In this document: positions 15,613 to 26,200 of the stretch, piece by piece
How the letters are laid out: each line of letters starts with the position of its first letter
Numbering within the stretch: position 1 is the first letter of the stretch
Origin: Paenibacillus caseinilyticus
Lineage (GTDB): Bacteria > Bacillota > Bacilli > Paenibacillales > NBRC-103111
NCBI RefSeq assembly: GCF_027533645.1
Contig: NZ_JAQAGY010000004.1
Coordinates: 62,001 to 126,000, forward strand
Reading direction: 5' to 3'
Length of the DNA: 64,000 bases
Translations under genes and position numbers: made by a program
Notes under the pieces: generated by a model
What the model was told of the DNA's origin: nothing
The model's database searches: none
The model's input: only the letters and a program-made list of their open reading frames with translations

Positions 15613-18600
15613 TTACTCCTCTTCAATCAAGCCGGCGGCTACTTCATCCAGAAGCTCATCCAGTTCATCCAGCCCGAGATTTTGATAAGCGAAGTCGGTC
15701 GGTGTATGCTCACTCTCCCGTATGCCCTCACAGTGGCCGGCCAACCGGGCGAGCTGCCCGTGAAGGCGGCCGGCGATACGCTCCATGGTTGCACTGCGAT
15801 GGAGCCCCGCGTCGTATTCCAGATCCAGGACCAGCGCCTCCTGCTCCAGGTGGGCATTCAGATTCCAGACGTACAGGAGCGGCATGCCGGGGGTGAATGA
15901 GCTGCCTCCGCTCAGGGGAGAGAACTCCGTCCCTTCGGCATCCAGGCGCTGCTGATAGTCCCCCATATAGTTGAAGCTGATTTCGGGTTCGAGGGAGAAC
16001 GCGAGATCCTCCCGGTGGGCGGCCGGCGACAGGTATTTCAGTACTCCATACCCGGTCCCTCTGCGGGGAACCTGCCGCAGGCTTTCCTTGACGGACTTGA
16101 TTCGCCTGCTGAGCCCGTCCCCCTTGTCCATGGGGAGCCTTACGGGATACATGGAAGTGAACCAGCCGACCGTCCGGGTGACGTTGAGCTCCGGGAGCAG
16201 GTCTTCCCGCCCGTGGCCTTCCAGCTGGACCGCTGCCCCGGGCAGGCCCCATTCCTCTTCGAGCGTCAGGGAGAGCGCGGTCAGCAGCAGGATGTCCATA
16301 TCCGCGTTATACACTCGCCCTGCCTCCTGCAGCAGCTTCCGGATGAGGTCCGGCGGCCAGGTGAGCCGCATGGTGCGCCGTCCCGTCTCTCCGGTTTCTT
16401 CCTTGGGTAGTCTGATCTGCGCCCCGCGCTCGAGCTCTCTCCAGTGGCTTTTTTCCTGCAGCAGCCCGGCGCTGAACGCATACCGCTCCAGCCCGGCGGC
16501 CCAGTCGCGCAGCGGATGGGTCTTCGGCGGCAGCAGGGACCCGGCGGACAGCCCTGCGTTCACCCCGCTGTATAAGGTGAGGAAATCCTCAAGCAAGATG
16601 CGCCAGGATACGCCGTCGATCACGAGATGATGCACCGCGAACAGCAGATGGTCCCCCTCCCCCGTATGGAACAGACCGAGGCGTACAAGCGGTCCGCGCT
16701 CCAGGTCCATGCCGGCCTGAATGCGGGAGCATTCGGCTTCGATCCGGCTTTCCAAGAGGCTCCCGCCGGAGACGGTCAGGTCCAGGCATTCCAGGGTGAA
16801 GCCGGCTTCGGTCGACGGGCGGTGCACCGCTGGGCGTCCCTCGGTCCTGCCGGCCGGGAATACCAGACGCAGCGCGTCATGGTGTGCGACCAGTGCGGCG
16901 AGCACGCTGCGTACGGCCTCCTCCCGGAAGCCATCCTTACGGTATAGCATCACGCTCTGGTTGAAGTGCGCTTCGCGGCCCAGTCTGTCGAAGAACCACT
17001 TCTGTACCGGCGTCAGGGCGCTATCCCCTGAGATCTCTTCCTGCGGGGCCGTGGAAGATTCCGCCTGCAGATGCAGGCTCAGTCCGGCAATCGTCGGATA
17101 CTGGAAGAAGTCCCGCACATCGAGCCGGAGACCGTGCTTATGCAGTCTCGACATCACCTGGATCGCCTTGATCGAATCGCCGCCGAGGGAGAAGAACGGA
17201 TCGTGGACGCCCACCTTCTCCACCTGCAGCACCTCCTGCCACAGGCCCGCGAGCAGCTCCTCCGCTCCGCTGCGGGGCGCCTCATACGGTGCACCGGTCA
17301 GCACTTCCGCCGGCGGTGCAGGCAGCGCCTTCACATCGAGCTTGCCATTGGCCGTCACCGGCATGGCAGGGAGACGGACGAAGTGCGAAGGAATCATATA
17401 CCCCGGCAGGCGGCTTCCGAGGAACTCGCGGATCTCGATGACCGGCAGTTCCCGCTCCGAGACGAGGTAGGCGCACAGCGCCCGCTCCCCTGCCCCGCTC
17501 TCCCTGGCCGTCACCACGGCTGCGGTGATCTCCGGGTGAGCGAGCAGCGCGGCCTGGATCTCGCCCGGCTCGATGCGGTACCCGCGGATCTTCACCTGGT
17601 GGTCCGCCCGGCCGAGGAATTCGAGCCAGCCGCCGGCACGCCACCGGGCCCGGTCACCGGTCCGGTACATCCGGGCGCCCGGGTACAACCCGTATGGGTC
17701 CGGGACGAAGCGCTCCGCCGTCAGCGATGGGTCTCCGGCATAGCCGGCTGCGAGGCATTCGCCGCCGATATAGAGCTCGCCGGGTACGCCAACCGGGCAC
17801 AGCTGCCCGCGGCTGTCGAGCACATAGTAACGGGCTCCCCGGATGGGCCGGCCGTACGGGATGCTCGTCCAGTCGGGGTTGATCTCCCCGACTTCATGGA
17901 AGTTCGACCAGACCGCGGCCTCGGTCGCCCCGCCAAGCGCGATGACGCGCGCGCCGGGAAACACCCGGCGCACAGCCGGCGTCAGCGTCAGCGGAATCCA
18001 GTCGCCGCTGAGCAGCACGAGGCGCAGCTTGGCGGCTGCCATCGCCGCTTCCGGGAAGAACGGCTCGAGCTGCGCCAGGGCGGCTGGTGCCGAGTCCCAG
18101 AGGGTAACCGGCTCGCTCTGCAGCAGCTGGAGCAGCCGCTGCGGGCTGCGCAGGTCCTGCTCCGGGACGATGCGCACGGAGCCGCCTGCCGCGAGCAGGC
18201 CGAAGATATCGTAGACCGAGAGGTCGAAGCTCAGCGAGGTGACGAAGAGGACGCGGTCCTGGGGTCCGACCGCGTAGGTCTCGTTCACCCAGGTCAAGAG
18301 ATTCACGACCGGGCGGTGCGGGACGATGACGCCCTTCGGCGTGCCGGTGGAGCCGGAGGTGAAGATCGCATAGGCCGGGTCTTCCGGTCCGGCCTGGCGG
18401 GATGGCGGCACGGAACCGGCGTAAGAGGCCGTCTGCCCCTCCTCCGCTTCATCTGTGCCCGTCTGCCGCCCGATGACTGTATGGCGCTCCGCGTCCATGA
18501 CGCAGTGCATGAACGGCGATGCCTGCAGCAGGGCCACGGCCTGCGCACCGTGCGCAGGGGTGGCGGCGACTGCCCGCATGCTAAGCGAGGCGGCGATGTG

Positions 18601-20259
18601 CAGCAGACGGCTCTCCGGCAGCGCGGCGTCGAGCGGCACATAGGCTGCGCCGGCCTTCAGCACGGCGAGCGCTGCGCAGACCATGCCGATCGAGCGTTCC
18701 GCGAGCACGCCGACGAAGCAGCCCGCACCGATGCCCTCGGCACGCAGCTCCTCAGCCAGAGCGCGGGTGCGCTCCTGGAGCTGCCGGTAGGTCAGCTCGC
18801 CATCCTCGGCCACAAGCGCTACGGCATCCGGCGTGCGGGCTGCCTGCTTCGCGAACAGCCCGTGGATCGTCTCTCCAGCGGGGATGCCTTCCGCAGGGCC
18901 GTTCCATGCGAGCAGCCGGGCTGCTTCCTCTTCCGGCACATAGCAGAGCTCACGGACCGGCCGGTCCGGATGGCGGAGCACCCAATCCACGGTTCGGCGG
19001 AGGTGCTCGGTCATGCGCAGAATGGTTTCCTTGGAGTAGGCGCAGGCATTATAGCTGAACTTCATGGTGAGCTGCGGTCCGGGGATGACCGTGATATCCA
19101 GGTTATAGTTGGTCTGCTCCCGGAAGAGGACATTAGTGATCCGGAAGCCGGTCGCATCCGGTGAACAGAGCCGTTCGACTTCCCCTTCGAAGGGGAAATT
19201 CTCGAAGGCGAGCAGGTGATCGAACAGCGCTGTCTGTCCCTGGTTCAGCGCCTGGATCTCATGCAGAGGGAACGTGCTGTACGGTTCCGAGGCGAGGGAA
19301 GCCTCCTGCAGCGCACGGAGCACTTCCTCGAAGGTCATCTGCCTGTCCCGCAGCCGGACGGGAATCGTATTGATGCACAGGCCGACCAGCTTCTCCACAT
19401 CCGGAATCAGCGCGGGACGTCCGGAGACCACGGCCCCGAACACCGCGTCATCGCAGTCGTTGTAAGCTTGAAGGAGCAGGCCCCACAAGGCCTGGACCAC
19501 GATATTCAGCGTGACCGAGTGCGTGCGGGCCAGCTGCTGCAGCTGCTCCGTTACCGCCTCGCTGAAGATGAGCACCTCCACCTCGTGCCGGTAGCCTGTT
19601 CCCCTTTTCTCGGATTGAGGGAGGCCTGTCAGAGCATCCAATCCTTCTACATACGGCTGCCAATAAGCCTTGGCCTCTGCAGGATCCCGCTTCTCCAGCC
19701 AGGCGATATAGGACGCATACTTGGGGGCCGGGGGCAGAGACGGCAAGCCCCCTTCCTTCAGGGACGCATAAGTATCTAGAAGCTCACGGAACAGGATGCC
19801 GAGGCACCAGCCGTCCAGGATGATATGGTGATGTCTCCACATGCAGCGGTACTCCTGGGGGCCCACGCGGAACAGGGAGACCCGCAAGAGCGGGTCCTGC
19901 TGCAGGTTGAAGCCCCGCTCCGCATCCTTCCTGCTCCATTCGCGCAGATAGGCTTCTCGCTCTCCCGACCCCAGGGCGGTCAGATCCTCATAGTGGGCAT
20001 TGAAAGGCCGCTCCCTCAGCACCACCTGCCGGGGTTTGGCCAAATCCTCGTAGAGGAAGGCGGTGCGCAGCACTTCGTACCTGCGGATGAGCCCATTCAT
20101 AGCCTGCTCGAAGCGGGGCACGTCCACCTCCCCGAGGAACGTCATATCCAGGCTCTCATAGTAAGCGCCGTTCTCCGCATTCCCGATCGAGTGGAACAGA
20201 ATACCCTGCTGCAGAGGGGATAAAGCATATATATTTTCAATGGCCGGGTTCCTGCTCAT
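15613..20259 (-). CDS. NRPS, one module: C-A(Cys-like)-PCP-E
   Basis: A 1548-residue synthetase. Domains: condensation, about residues 10-440, HHHIILDGW near 149; adenylation, 470-980, with TSGSTGTPKG and TGDRARW; carrier, 1000-1065, SLGGDSIKAI; epimerisation, 1085-1520, HHLVIDGVSWR near 1213 and TRTVGWFTSMYP. Specificity positions read D-L-Y-D-L-S-L-V-W-K, eight of ten equal to the cysteine code DLYNLSLIWK. The A5 motif is GGATE instead of YGPTE, as in other Cys-type domains I know. The chain would leave as the D-residue. The protein ends in E plus a short acidic docking tail (ELDELLDEVAAGLIEEE) and has no thioesterase, so it must hand on to another protein. The N-terminus (SPLQQGILFHS) is of the type accepting a D-residue from an upstream E domain. 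Confidence 0.93.
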   Translation of the reverse strand: MSRNPAIENIYALSPLQQGILFHSIGNAENGAYYESLDMTFLGEVDVPRFEQAMNGLIRRYEVLRTAFLYEDLAKPRQVVLRERPFNAHYEDLTALGSGEREAYLREWSRKDAERGFNLQQDPLLRVSLFRVGPQEYRCMWRHHHIILDGWCLGILFRELLDTYASLKEGGLPSLPPAPKYASYIAWLEKRDPAEAKAYWQPYVEGLDALTGLPQSEKRGTGYRHEVEVLIFSEAVTEQLQQLARTHSVTLNIVVQALWGLLLQAYNDCDDAVFGAVVSGRPALIPDVEKLVGLCINTIPVRLRDRQMTFEEVLRALQEASLASEPYSTFPLHEIQALNQGQTALFDHLLAFENFPFEGEVERLCSPDATGFRITNVLFREQTNYNLDITVIPGPQLTMKFSYNACAYSKETILRMTEHLRRTVDWVLRHPDRPVRELCYVPEEEAARLLAWNGPAEGIPAGETIHGLFAKQAARTPDAVALVAEDGELTYRQLQERTRALAEELRAEGIGAGCFVGVLAERSIGMVCAALAVLKAGAAYVPLDAALPESRLLHIAASLSMRAVAATPAHGAQAVALLQASPFMHCVMDAERHTVIGRQTGTDEAEEGQTASYAGSVPPSRQAGPEDPAYAIFTSGSTGTPKGVIVPHRPVVNLLTWVNETYAVGPQDRVLFVTSLSFDLSVYDIFGLLAAGGSVRIVPEQDLRSPQRLLQLLQSEPVTLWDSAPAALAQLEPFFPEAAMAAAKLRLVLLSGDWIPLTLTPAVRRVFPGARVIALGGATEAAVWSNFHEVGEINPDWTSIPYGRPIRGARYYVLDSRGQLCPVGVPGELYIGGECLAAGYAGDPSLTAERFVPDPYGLYPGARMYRTGDRARWRAGGWLEFLGRADHQVKIRGYRIEPGEIQAALLAHPEITAAVVTARESGAGERALCAYLVSERELPVIEIREFLGSRLPGYMIPSHFVRLPAMPVTANGKLDVKALPAPPAEVLTGAPYEAPRSGAEELLAGLWQEVLQVEKVGVHDPFFSLGGDSIKAIQVMSRLHKHGLRLDVRDFFQYPTIAGLSLHLQAESSTAPQEEISGDSALTPVQKWFFDRLGREAHFNQSVMLYRKDGFREEAVRSVLAALVAHHDALRLVFPAGRTEGRPAVHRPSTEAGFTLECLDLTVSGGSLLESRIEAECSRIQAGMDLERGPLVRLGLFHTGEGDHLLFAVHHLVIDGVSWRILLEDFLTLYSGVNAGLSAGSLLPPKTHPLRDWAAGLERYAFSAGLLQEKSHWRELERGAQIRLPKEETGETGRRTMRLTWPPDLIRKLLQEAGRVYNADMDILLLTALSLTLEEEWGLPGAAVQLEGHGREDLLPELNVTRTVGWFTSMYPVRLPMDKGDGLSRRIKSVKESLRQVPRRGTGYGVLKYLSPAAHREDLAFSLEPEISFNYMGDYQQRLDAEGTEFSPLSGGSSFTPGMPLLYVWNLNAHLEQEALVLDLEYDAGLHRSATMERIAGRLHGQLARLAGHCEGIRESEHTPTDFAYQNLGLDELDELLDEVAAGLIEEE

Positions 20260-20275
20260 CTGTTTGCCTGCCTCT

Positions 20276-23200
20276 CTACCACGTTCCGATTTTCGTCAAA
20301 ATGCTTTCGAGCTCATCGTCCGTAAGCTCTTGGTCCTGGAAGTCCGATAAGGATTGCACAGGCTCCTCGACGTGCTGGCAGTGGGAGACCGTCTCTTCGA
20401 GCGCCTCCTGCAGCAGTGCTGCCAGACGCCGGACCGACTCGGAGCGGAACCGCTTTGCACTGTAACGGAGATCCAGCTGCAGCCTGCCCCGGATCACCGA
20501 ACCAGTGACTTCCAGCGCAAAAGGTCTGGCGTTGCGCGCTCCCGTCATGGCCGAAGGCTCGACGGAGACGAGGGAGATCCCGTAGTCCGCGAGGCGGTCT
20601 TCGTCCCACTGGCCGAGGTAGTTGAAGCCGATCTCCGGCTTCCTCTCCGCCGCCTGAAGGTGACTGCCGCCCGGTTCATGAAGCCAGCGCAGCACGCCGT
20701 AGCCCAGCCCCTTGTCCGGAATGCGGCGCAGGGCCTCCTTCACGCCAACGATCACCCTGGCCATTGCGTTGTCGCCTTCGGGACGGACCGGAAGGTTGAC
20801 CGGATACATGGAGGTAAACCAGCCGACTGTTCTCGATACGTCCATATCCCCCCACAGGTCCTCCCTGCCATGGCCCTCCAGCATGACGGGCACCGAAGGC
20901 AGGCCCGACCAGCGCGAGACGGCAAGTCCCAGAGCCGACAACAGAAGCTCGTTGATCTCTGTTAAGTAAGCCCGGTTGGCGTCCGTCAGCAGGTTCCGAG
21001 TCATCTCTTCCGGCAGCTCCACCCGCTCGAAGGCTTCGTCTCCGGCAAGGTCTTCTTCGAGCGGATGGTCGTAAGGCAGACCGCCGGATACCGATTCCAC
21101 GGTCTCCAGCCAATAAGGAAGCTCGCTGTGAAGCTGCGCTTCTTCGGCATAGCCGGTTAGACGGCGTGAGAATTCCTGGAAAGAGCGGGTTTTGGGAGGA
21201 AACGGCGCAGGGCTCTCCCCTCTGACCGCATCGCGGTAAGCCATCAGAAAATCTTCCACCACGATGCGCCATGATACGCCGTCGACCACCAGGTGATGAA
21301 TCGCGAGAAGCAGGCTATCCCCCTTTTCTCCGCGCAGCAATCCTGCCTGAAGCAGCGGGCCCTCCGTCAGCCGGAATCCGCTTTGCAGCTCCCGGAGGAT
21401 CGGGGTAAGTACGCCCGCCTCCGCATGAGCTTCTACTTGAGCTTCTACTTGAGCTTCTATATGAGCTTCTATATGAGCTTCTACATGAAGAACCTCCAAG
21501 CGGAAGTGGTCGCCATCCGTCCCAAGGTTCCTCTGCTGCCATAAGCCGTCTTCGGCAGCTGGCGGAATGAAGATCGTCCTTAGCGCGTCGTGATGGGCGC
21601 ACAGCTTCTGCAGTGCGATCCGCACGGCCGCCTCATCGAAGCCCTGCGAAGCATGCAGGAGTACCGATTGGTTATAATGATGGGCCTCTTCGAGATGCTG
21701 CCCGAAGAACCAGCGCTGAATCGGGCTTAGCGGGATATCTCCGGTCACCGGCCCCTGATCCGCGGCGTGATGCGCTGCCGTCAGATGGGGAGCCAGCCCG
21801 CGGACGGTCGGCGCTTCGAACAGATCCTTCAGCATCAGGTTCATTCCCAGGGCATGCAGCCTCGAGATCACCTGCAGCGCTTTGATCGAATCGCCGCCCA
21901 GCCAGAAGAAATGGTCGTCGATGCCCACCTGCTCCACCCGGAGCACCTCCTGGTACAGCCGGACCAGCATCGCCTCCGAGTCATTGCGCGGAGGCGCATA
22001 ATCCTCCGCGGCGGCCGATTGCGCCCCCGGCAGCGGCAGGGCCTTGCGGTCCACTTTGCCGTTGGCGTTCAGCGGGAGGCTGTCCAGGCGGATGAAGTGC
22101 GCCGGAACCATGTACTGCGGGAGATGGCTTGAGAGCTTCCCGCGGAGTACGGATGCATCGGGGACGGCGTCCCCGGCCAGGTAGGCGCACAGCACCTTGT
22201 CCCCCCGGTCGTCCGGCTGTGCCGCTGCGACCGCCTGCCTGATCCCGTCGATGCGGAGCAGCTGCGACTCGATCTCTCCGAGTTCGATGCGGTATCCCCG
22301 GATTTTGACCTGGTGGTCCGTCCGGCCGATATACTCGAGCGTTCCGTCCGGCCGCAGGAGCGCAAGGTCTCCGGTCCGGTACATCATCCCGCCCGGGACG
22401 AAGGGGTCCGGGACGAACCGGTCCCTGTTCAGCTCTTCCCGGTTCCGATAGCCAGCAGCCGTACCGATGCCCGCCAGGTGAAGCTCCCCCGGGACCCCGG
22501 CCGGCTGCAGGCAGTCCGAGGGGTTCAGCACGTAGGCGCGCATATGGTTCAGCGGCGTGCCGATGAAGCAGTTGGGGCTGGCCGGATGCGCAGGCAGGAT
22601 TCCCGTCGTCGCATAGATCGTAGCTTCCGTCGGACCGTACAAATTCACGATCGGCACATCCCGGGTTACCGTATAGAACTCGCGCAGGAGCTCGGATGGG
22701 ATGGCTTCGCCCACGGAGAACACGTACTTCATCCGGTTCAGCGCGTCGGCTCCTGAGGAACCCGTATGTTCGAGAAAGGCCCGCAGCATGGAAGGAACGA
22801 AATTCACGTGGGTCACCCCATGCTGGTTCATCGTGCGGGCGATCGCAAGCGGGTCCTTCTCCTGCCCCGGAGGGAGGATAACCAGCGCGGAGCCCGCAAG
22901 CAGTCCCGAGAACAGCTCGGCGACCGAGACGTCGAAGGTGTAGGCGGTTTTGAACAGATGCCGGTCTTCCGGCCCTACCGGGTAACGGTCCTGCATGGCG
23001 CGCAGCAGATTCACTGCCGAATCATGCCGGATCACCACGCCCTTGGGCAGTCCGGTGGAACCGGAGGTATAGATCAAGTAGGCCGGATGCTGCGGCTGAT
23101 AGATGTCCGTAGGGACGGCTTCCGGCATCAGGTCCGGTTGTTCGTTCAGCACCTGCTCCCACGTGATGACCGGAACGGAAAGCTGCAGCCCTGCGGGTGG

Positions 23201-26200
23201 GTCGGTCAGCGCAAGCAGGACGGCGGCTCCGCTGTCCTCGAGCAGATAAGCCGTGCGCTCTGCCGGGTACCCCGCGTCCAGAGGAACATAAGCGGCGCCG
23301 GTCCTCAGGACGCCCAGAATGCTTGCCACCATCTCCGGAGAGCGTTCCGCCATAATGGCAGCCGTCCCTCCAGGCTTCACGCCATATCGCCGGAGCAGGG
23401 CCGCGGTTCGGGCTGCCAGCCCGTCAAGCTCGCTGAAGGTCCATGAGGCGTCTCCCGAGATCAGGGCGGTCCGCTCTGGCGTAAGCTTCACCCGCTCCGC
23501 GAACAGGCCGTGGAGGGTCGCCGGCGCCCCTTCTGTCGGGTACGGGGGCTGCGAACCGCTGCAGACTTCGATCAGATCCCGCTGCTGGGCTTCGCTCAGC
23601 AGCGGGGCTTCCGTCAAGGGGAGCCCCGGGTTCGCCGAGAAGGCGCGGGCCAGCTCGAGGAAGCCTGCGGTCCACCGCCTGATGGTGTCCCGGCGGAACA
23701 GGGCCGTGCTGTACTCCAGCTCGCAGACGATCCTTCCCTCCCCTTCTTCGGCATACAAGGTGAGATCGAACTTGGCGGCCGGGCTCTCCAGGGGGCGCGG
23801 CTGCATGCGCAGCGACGGGCTCTGCCGTCCTGCCTTATCCATGTTCTGCCAGGCAAACATCGCATCGAACAGCGGATTGCGGCTGAGGTCGCGCTGCGCT
23901 TGCAGCGACTCCACCAAGGTCTCGAACGGCACATCCGCGTGTTCAAGCGCTTCGAGCGACGTCTGCCGGATCTCCTGCAGGTAGTCGCGGAAGGCTGCGT
24001 GGTACTGCGGCCGGGTGCGGATCACCAGCGTATTGACGAACATGCCGGCGATGCCTTCGAGCGCGCTGTGCGGTCTGCCCGCCACAGGCGTGCCGACCAG
24101 CACCTCCTCCTGGCCGGAGAGGCGGCTGAGCCAGGCGGTGTAGAGGGCGAGCAGCACCATGTACATCGTGCTGCCCGTCTCTGCGGCAAGCTGCCGCAGC
24201 CCTTCGGTGAGGGGGGCGTCCAGCTCGAAGCGGAGTCGGTCTCCGGCGAAGCTGCGCACAGCCGGCCGCACGCGGTCCGCTGGCAGCTCCAGCGGCGTCA
24301 GCTCGCCCGCCAGCTGCGCTTCCCAGTAGCGCTGCTGCTGCCGGACCCGCCCGCTGCGCAGGAACTCTTCCTGCCAGCACGCATAGTCTTTGTACTGCAG
24401 GGTCAGCCGCGTCAGCTCTTCCCCTTCGTACAGTCGCATCCAATCGCCAGCCAGCAGCTCCATCGTGACGCCGTCGGCAACGATGTGATGCATGTCGATC
24501 AGCAGCAGGTGCCGCTCTGGACCGAGCTCGATGAGTCCGGCGCGTACCAGCGGCGCTTCTTCCAGCCGGAAGGGACGGACGAAGTCCCGGATGTAGGCCT
24601 GCACAGGGGCGGATAGCCGGTCAGGGCTGCTGTGATCAGGGGCGGCTTGGCTGCTTGTTTTTGAGCTGGCGTCAGGTGCATCAGATGGCAGCGTGTTAGC
24701 CCCCGGTTCCCATGCAGCTCCCGCAGTAGACTCGCTGACCGCTGTCTTATGCGCTGCATAGGTCATATCCTGCCCTGCTTCGCGCCTGCCTCCCGCTTCC
24801 CCGCTGCCGTTCTGCCAGAGCTCCTCCGCATGGATATAGCTCAGCTCCAGCTGCAGCTCCTCCACCGGGAGGATGCGCTGCCGGGGTTCGCCGTCCACCA
24901 GGACGAAGGAAGTTCTGAGCGCCTCGTGCCGGCGGACCAAGGCCTGCAGCGCCTGCTCGAGGCGGGCACGGTCCAGCCCGCCCGCGAGCTCCAGGACGCC
25001 GGGCATATTGTAGCTGAGCTCGGCGCCTTCGAGCTGCTGCAGGATATACAGCCGCTTCTGCGCTGAGGACACCGGATACGATGCCTGCGGCGGAGCAGCG
25101 GCGATGTCCGCATACGGGCTGTCCGTCCCCTCTTCGAGCAGACGGGCAAGCGACTCGATCGTCGGGCAGCGGAAGATGTCGCGCAGCGATACTTCCCGCT
25201 GCAGCTGCGCATGAATCCGCGACACGAGCATGGCCGCCTTCAGCGAATGCCCGCCGATGCGGAAGAAATCGTCGCCGATGCCTAAGCCTTCGCGCCCCAG
25301 CACCTCCTGCCAGAGGCGGAACAGTGCGGCTTCCATGGCTGTGCGCGGGGGAACCGTGCTATCCAGTGCCTGAAGCTCAGGCTTCGGCAGCGCCCGGCGG
25401 TCGAGCTTGCCGCTTGGGGTGACCGGCAGCTCCGCGAGCGGTACGATGTGCGCCGGCACCATGTACGGCGGCAGCACGAGCTGCAGCGCGCTGCGCAGCT
25501 CCTCCGGCTCAGGCAGTCTGCTGCCGGCCGCATAGGCGCACAGGTACGGGTCCCCCTGCGCATCGTGGTGCAGGATGACCGCCGCGCCCTGCACGCCGGG
25601 GAGCTCCAGCAGCCGCGCTTCGATCTCGCCCGGCTCGATGCGGTAGCCCCTCAGCTTGATCTGCTGGTCGATCCGCCCGAGATACTCGAGGCGCCCGTCC
25701 GGCAGCCAGCGGGCCAGGTCGCCGGTGCGGTACATCCGCGCGCCGGGCACGAAGGGGTCGGCGGCGAACTTCGCAGCCGTAAGTTCCGGCTGGCTGCCGT
25801 AGCCCCGGGCGACGCCCGCGCCCGCGAGGCACAGCTCGCCGGGCACGCCGATGCCCTGCAGGCCGCCGGCAGCGTTCAGCACGTAGGCGCGGGTACCCGC
25901 CAGCGGCGTCCCGATCGGGACGCTGGCCTGCGTGAGATCCTGCAGCGTCAGCTCCGTGCCGACGGCATACACGGCCGCCTCGGTCGGGCCGTACAGGTTC
26001 ACGAGCCGCACGTGCGGCAGCCGCTCCAGGCAGGCCCGCGCCGTCTCGGCAGCGAGCGCTTCGCCGGCGGAGCACACGTACTGCAGCCGGGATAGCGCGC
26101 CTGCCGGGACGTCTTCGAGGAACAGGCGGAGCATCGAGGGCACGAAGTTCACATGGGTGACTTCGAAGCGCTCGATCGCCTGCACGATCGCCCGCGGGTC

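Noticed and set aside
17071-19164. Long plus-strand frame (697 codons) opposite the one-module NRPS
   Set aside because: High-GC codon usage on the minus strand commonly leaves an open antisense frame. The translation is rich in Arg, Gly, Ala and His without domains, as expected for a shadow.
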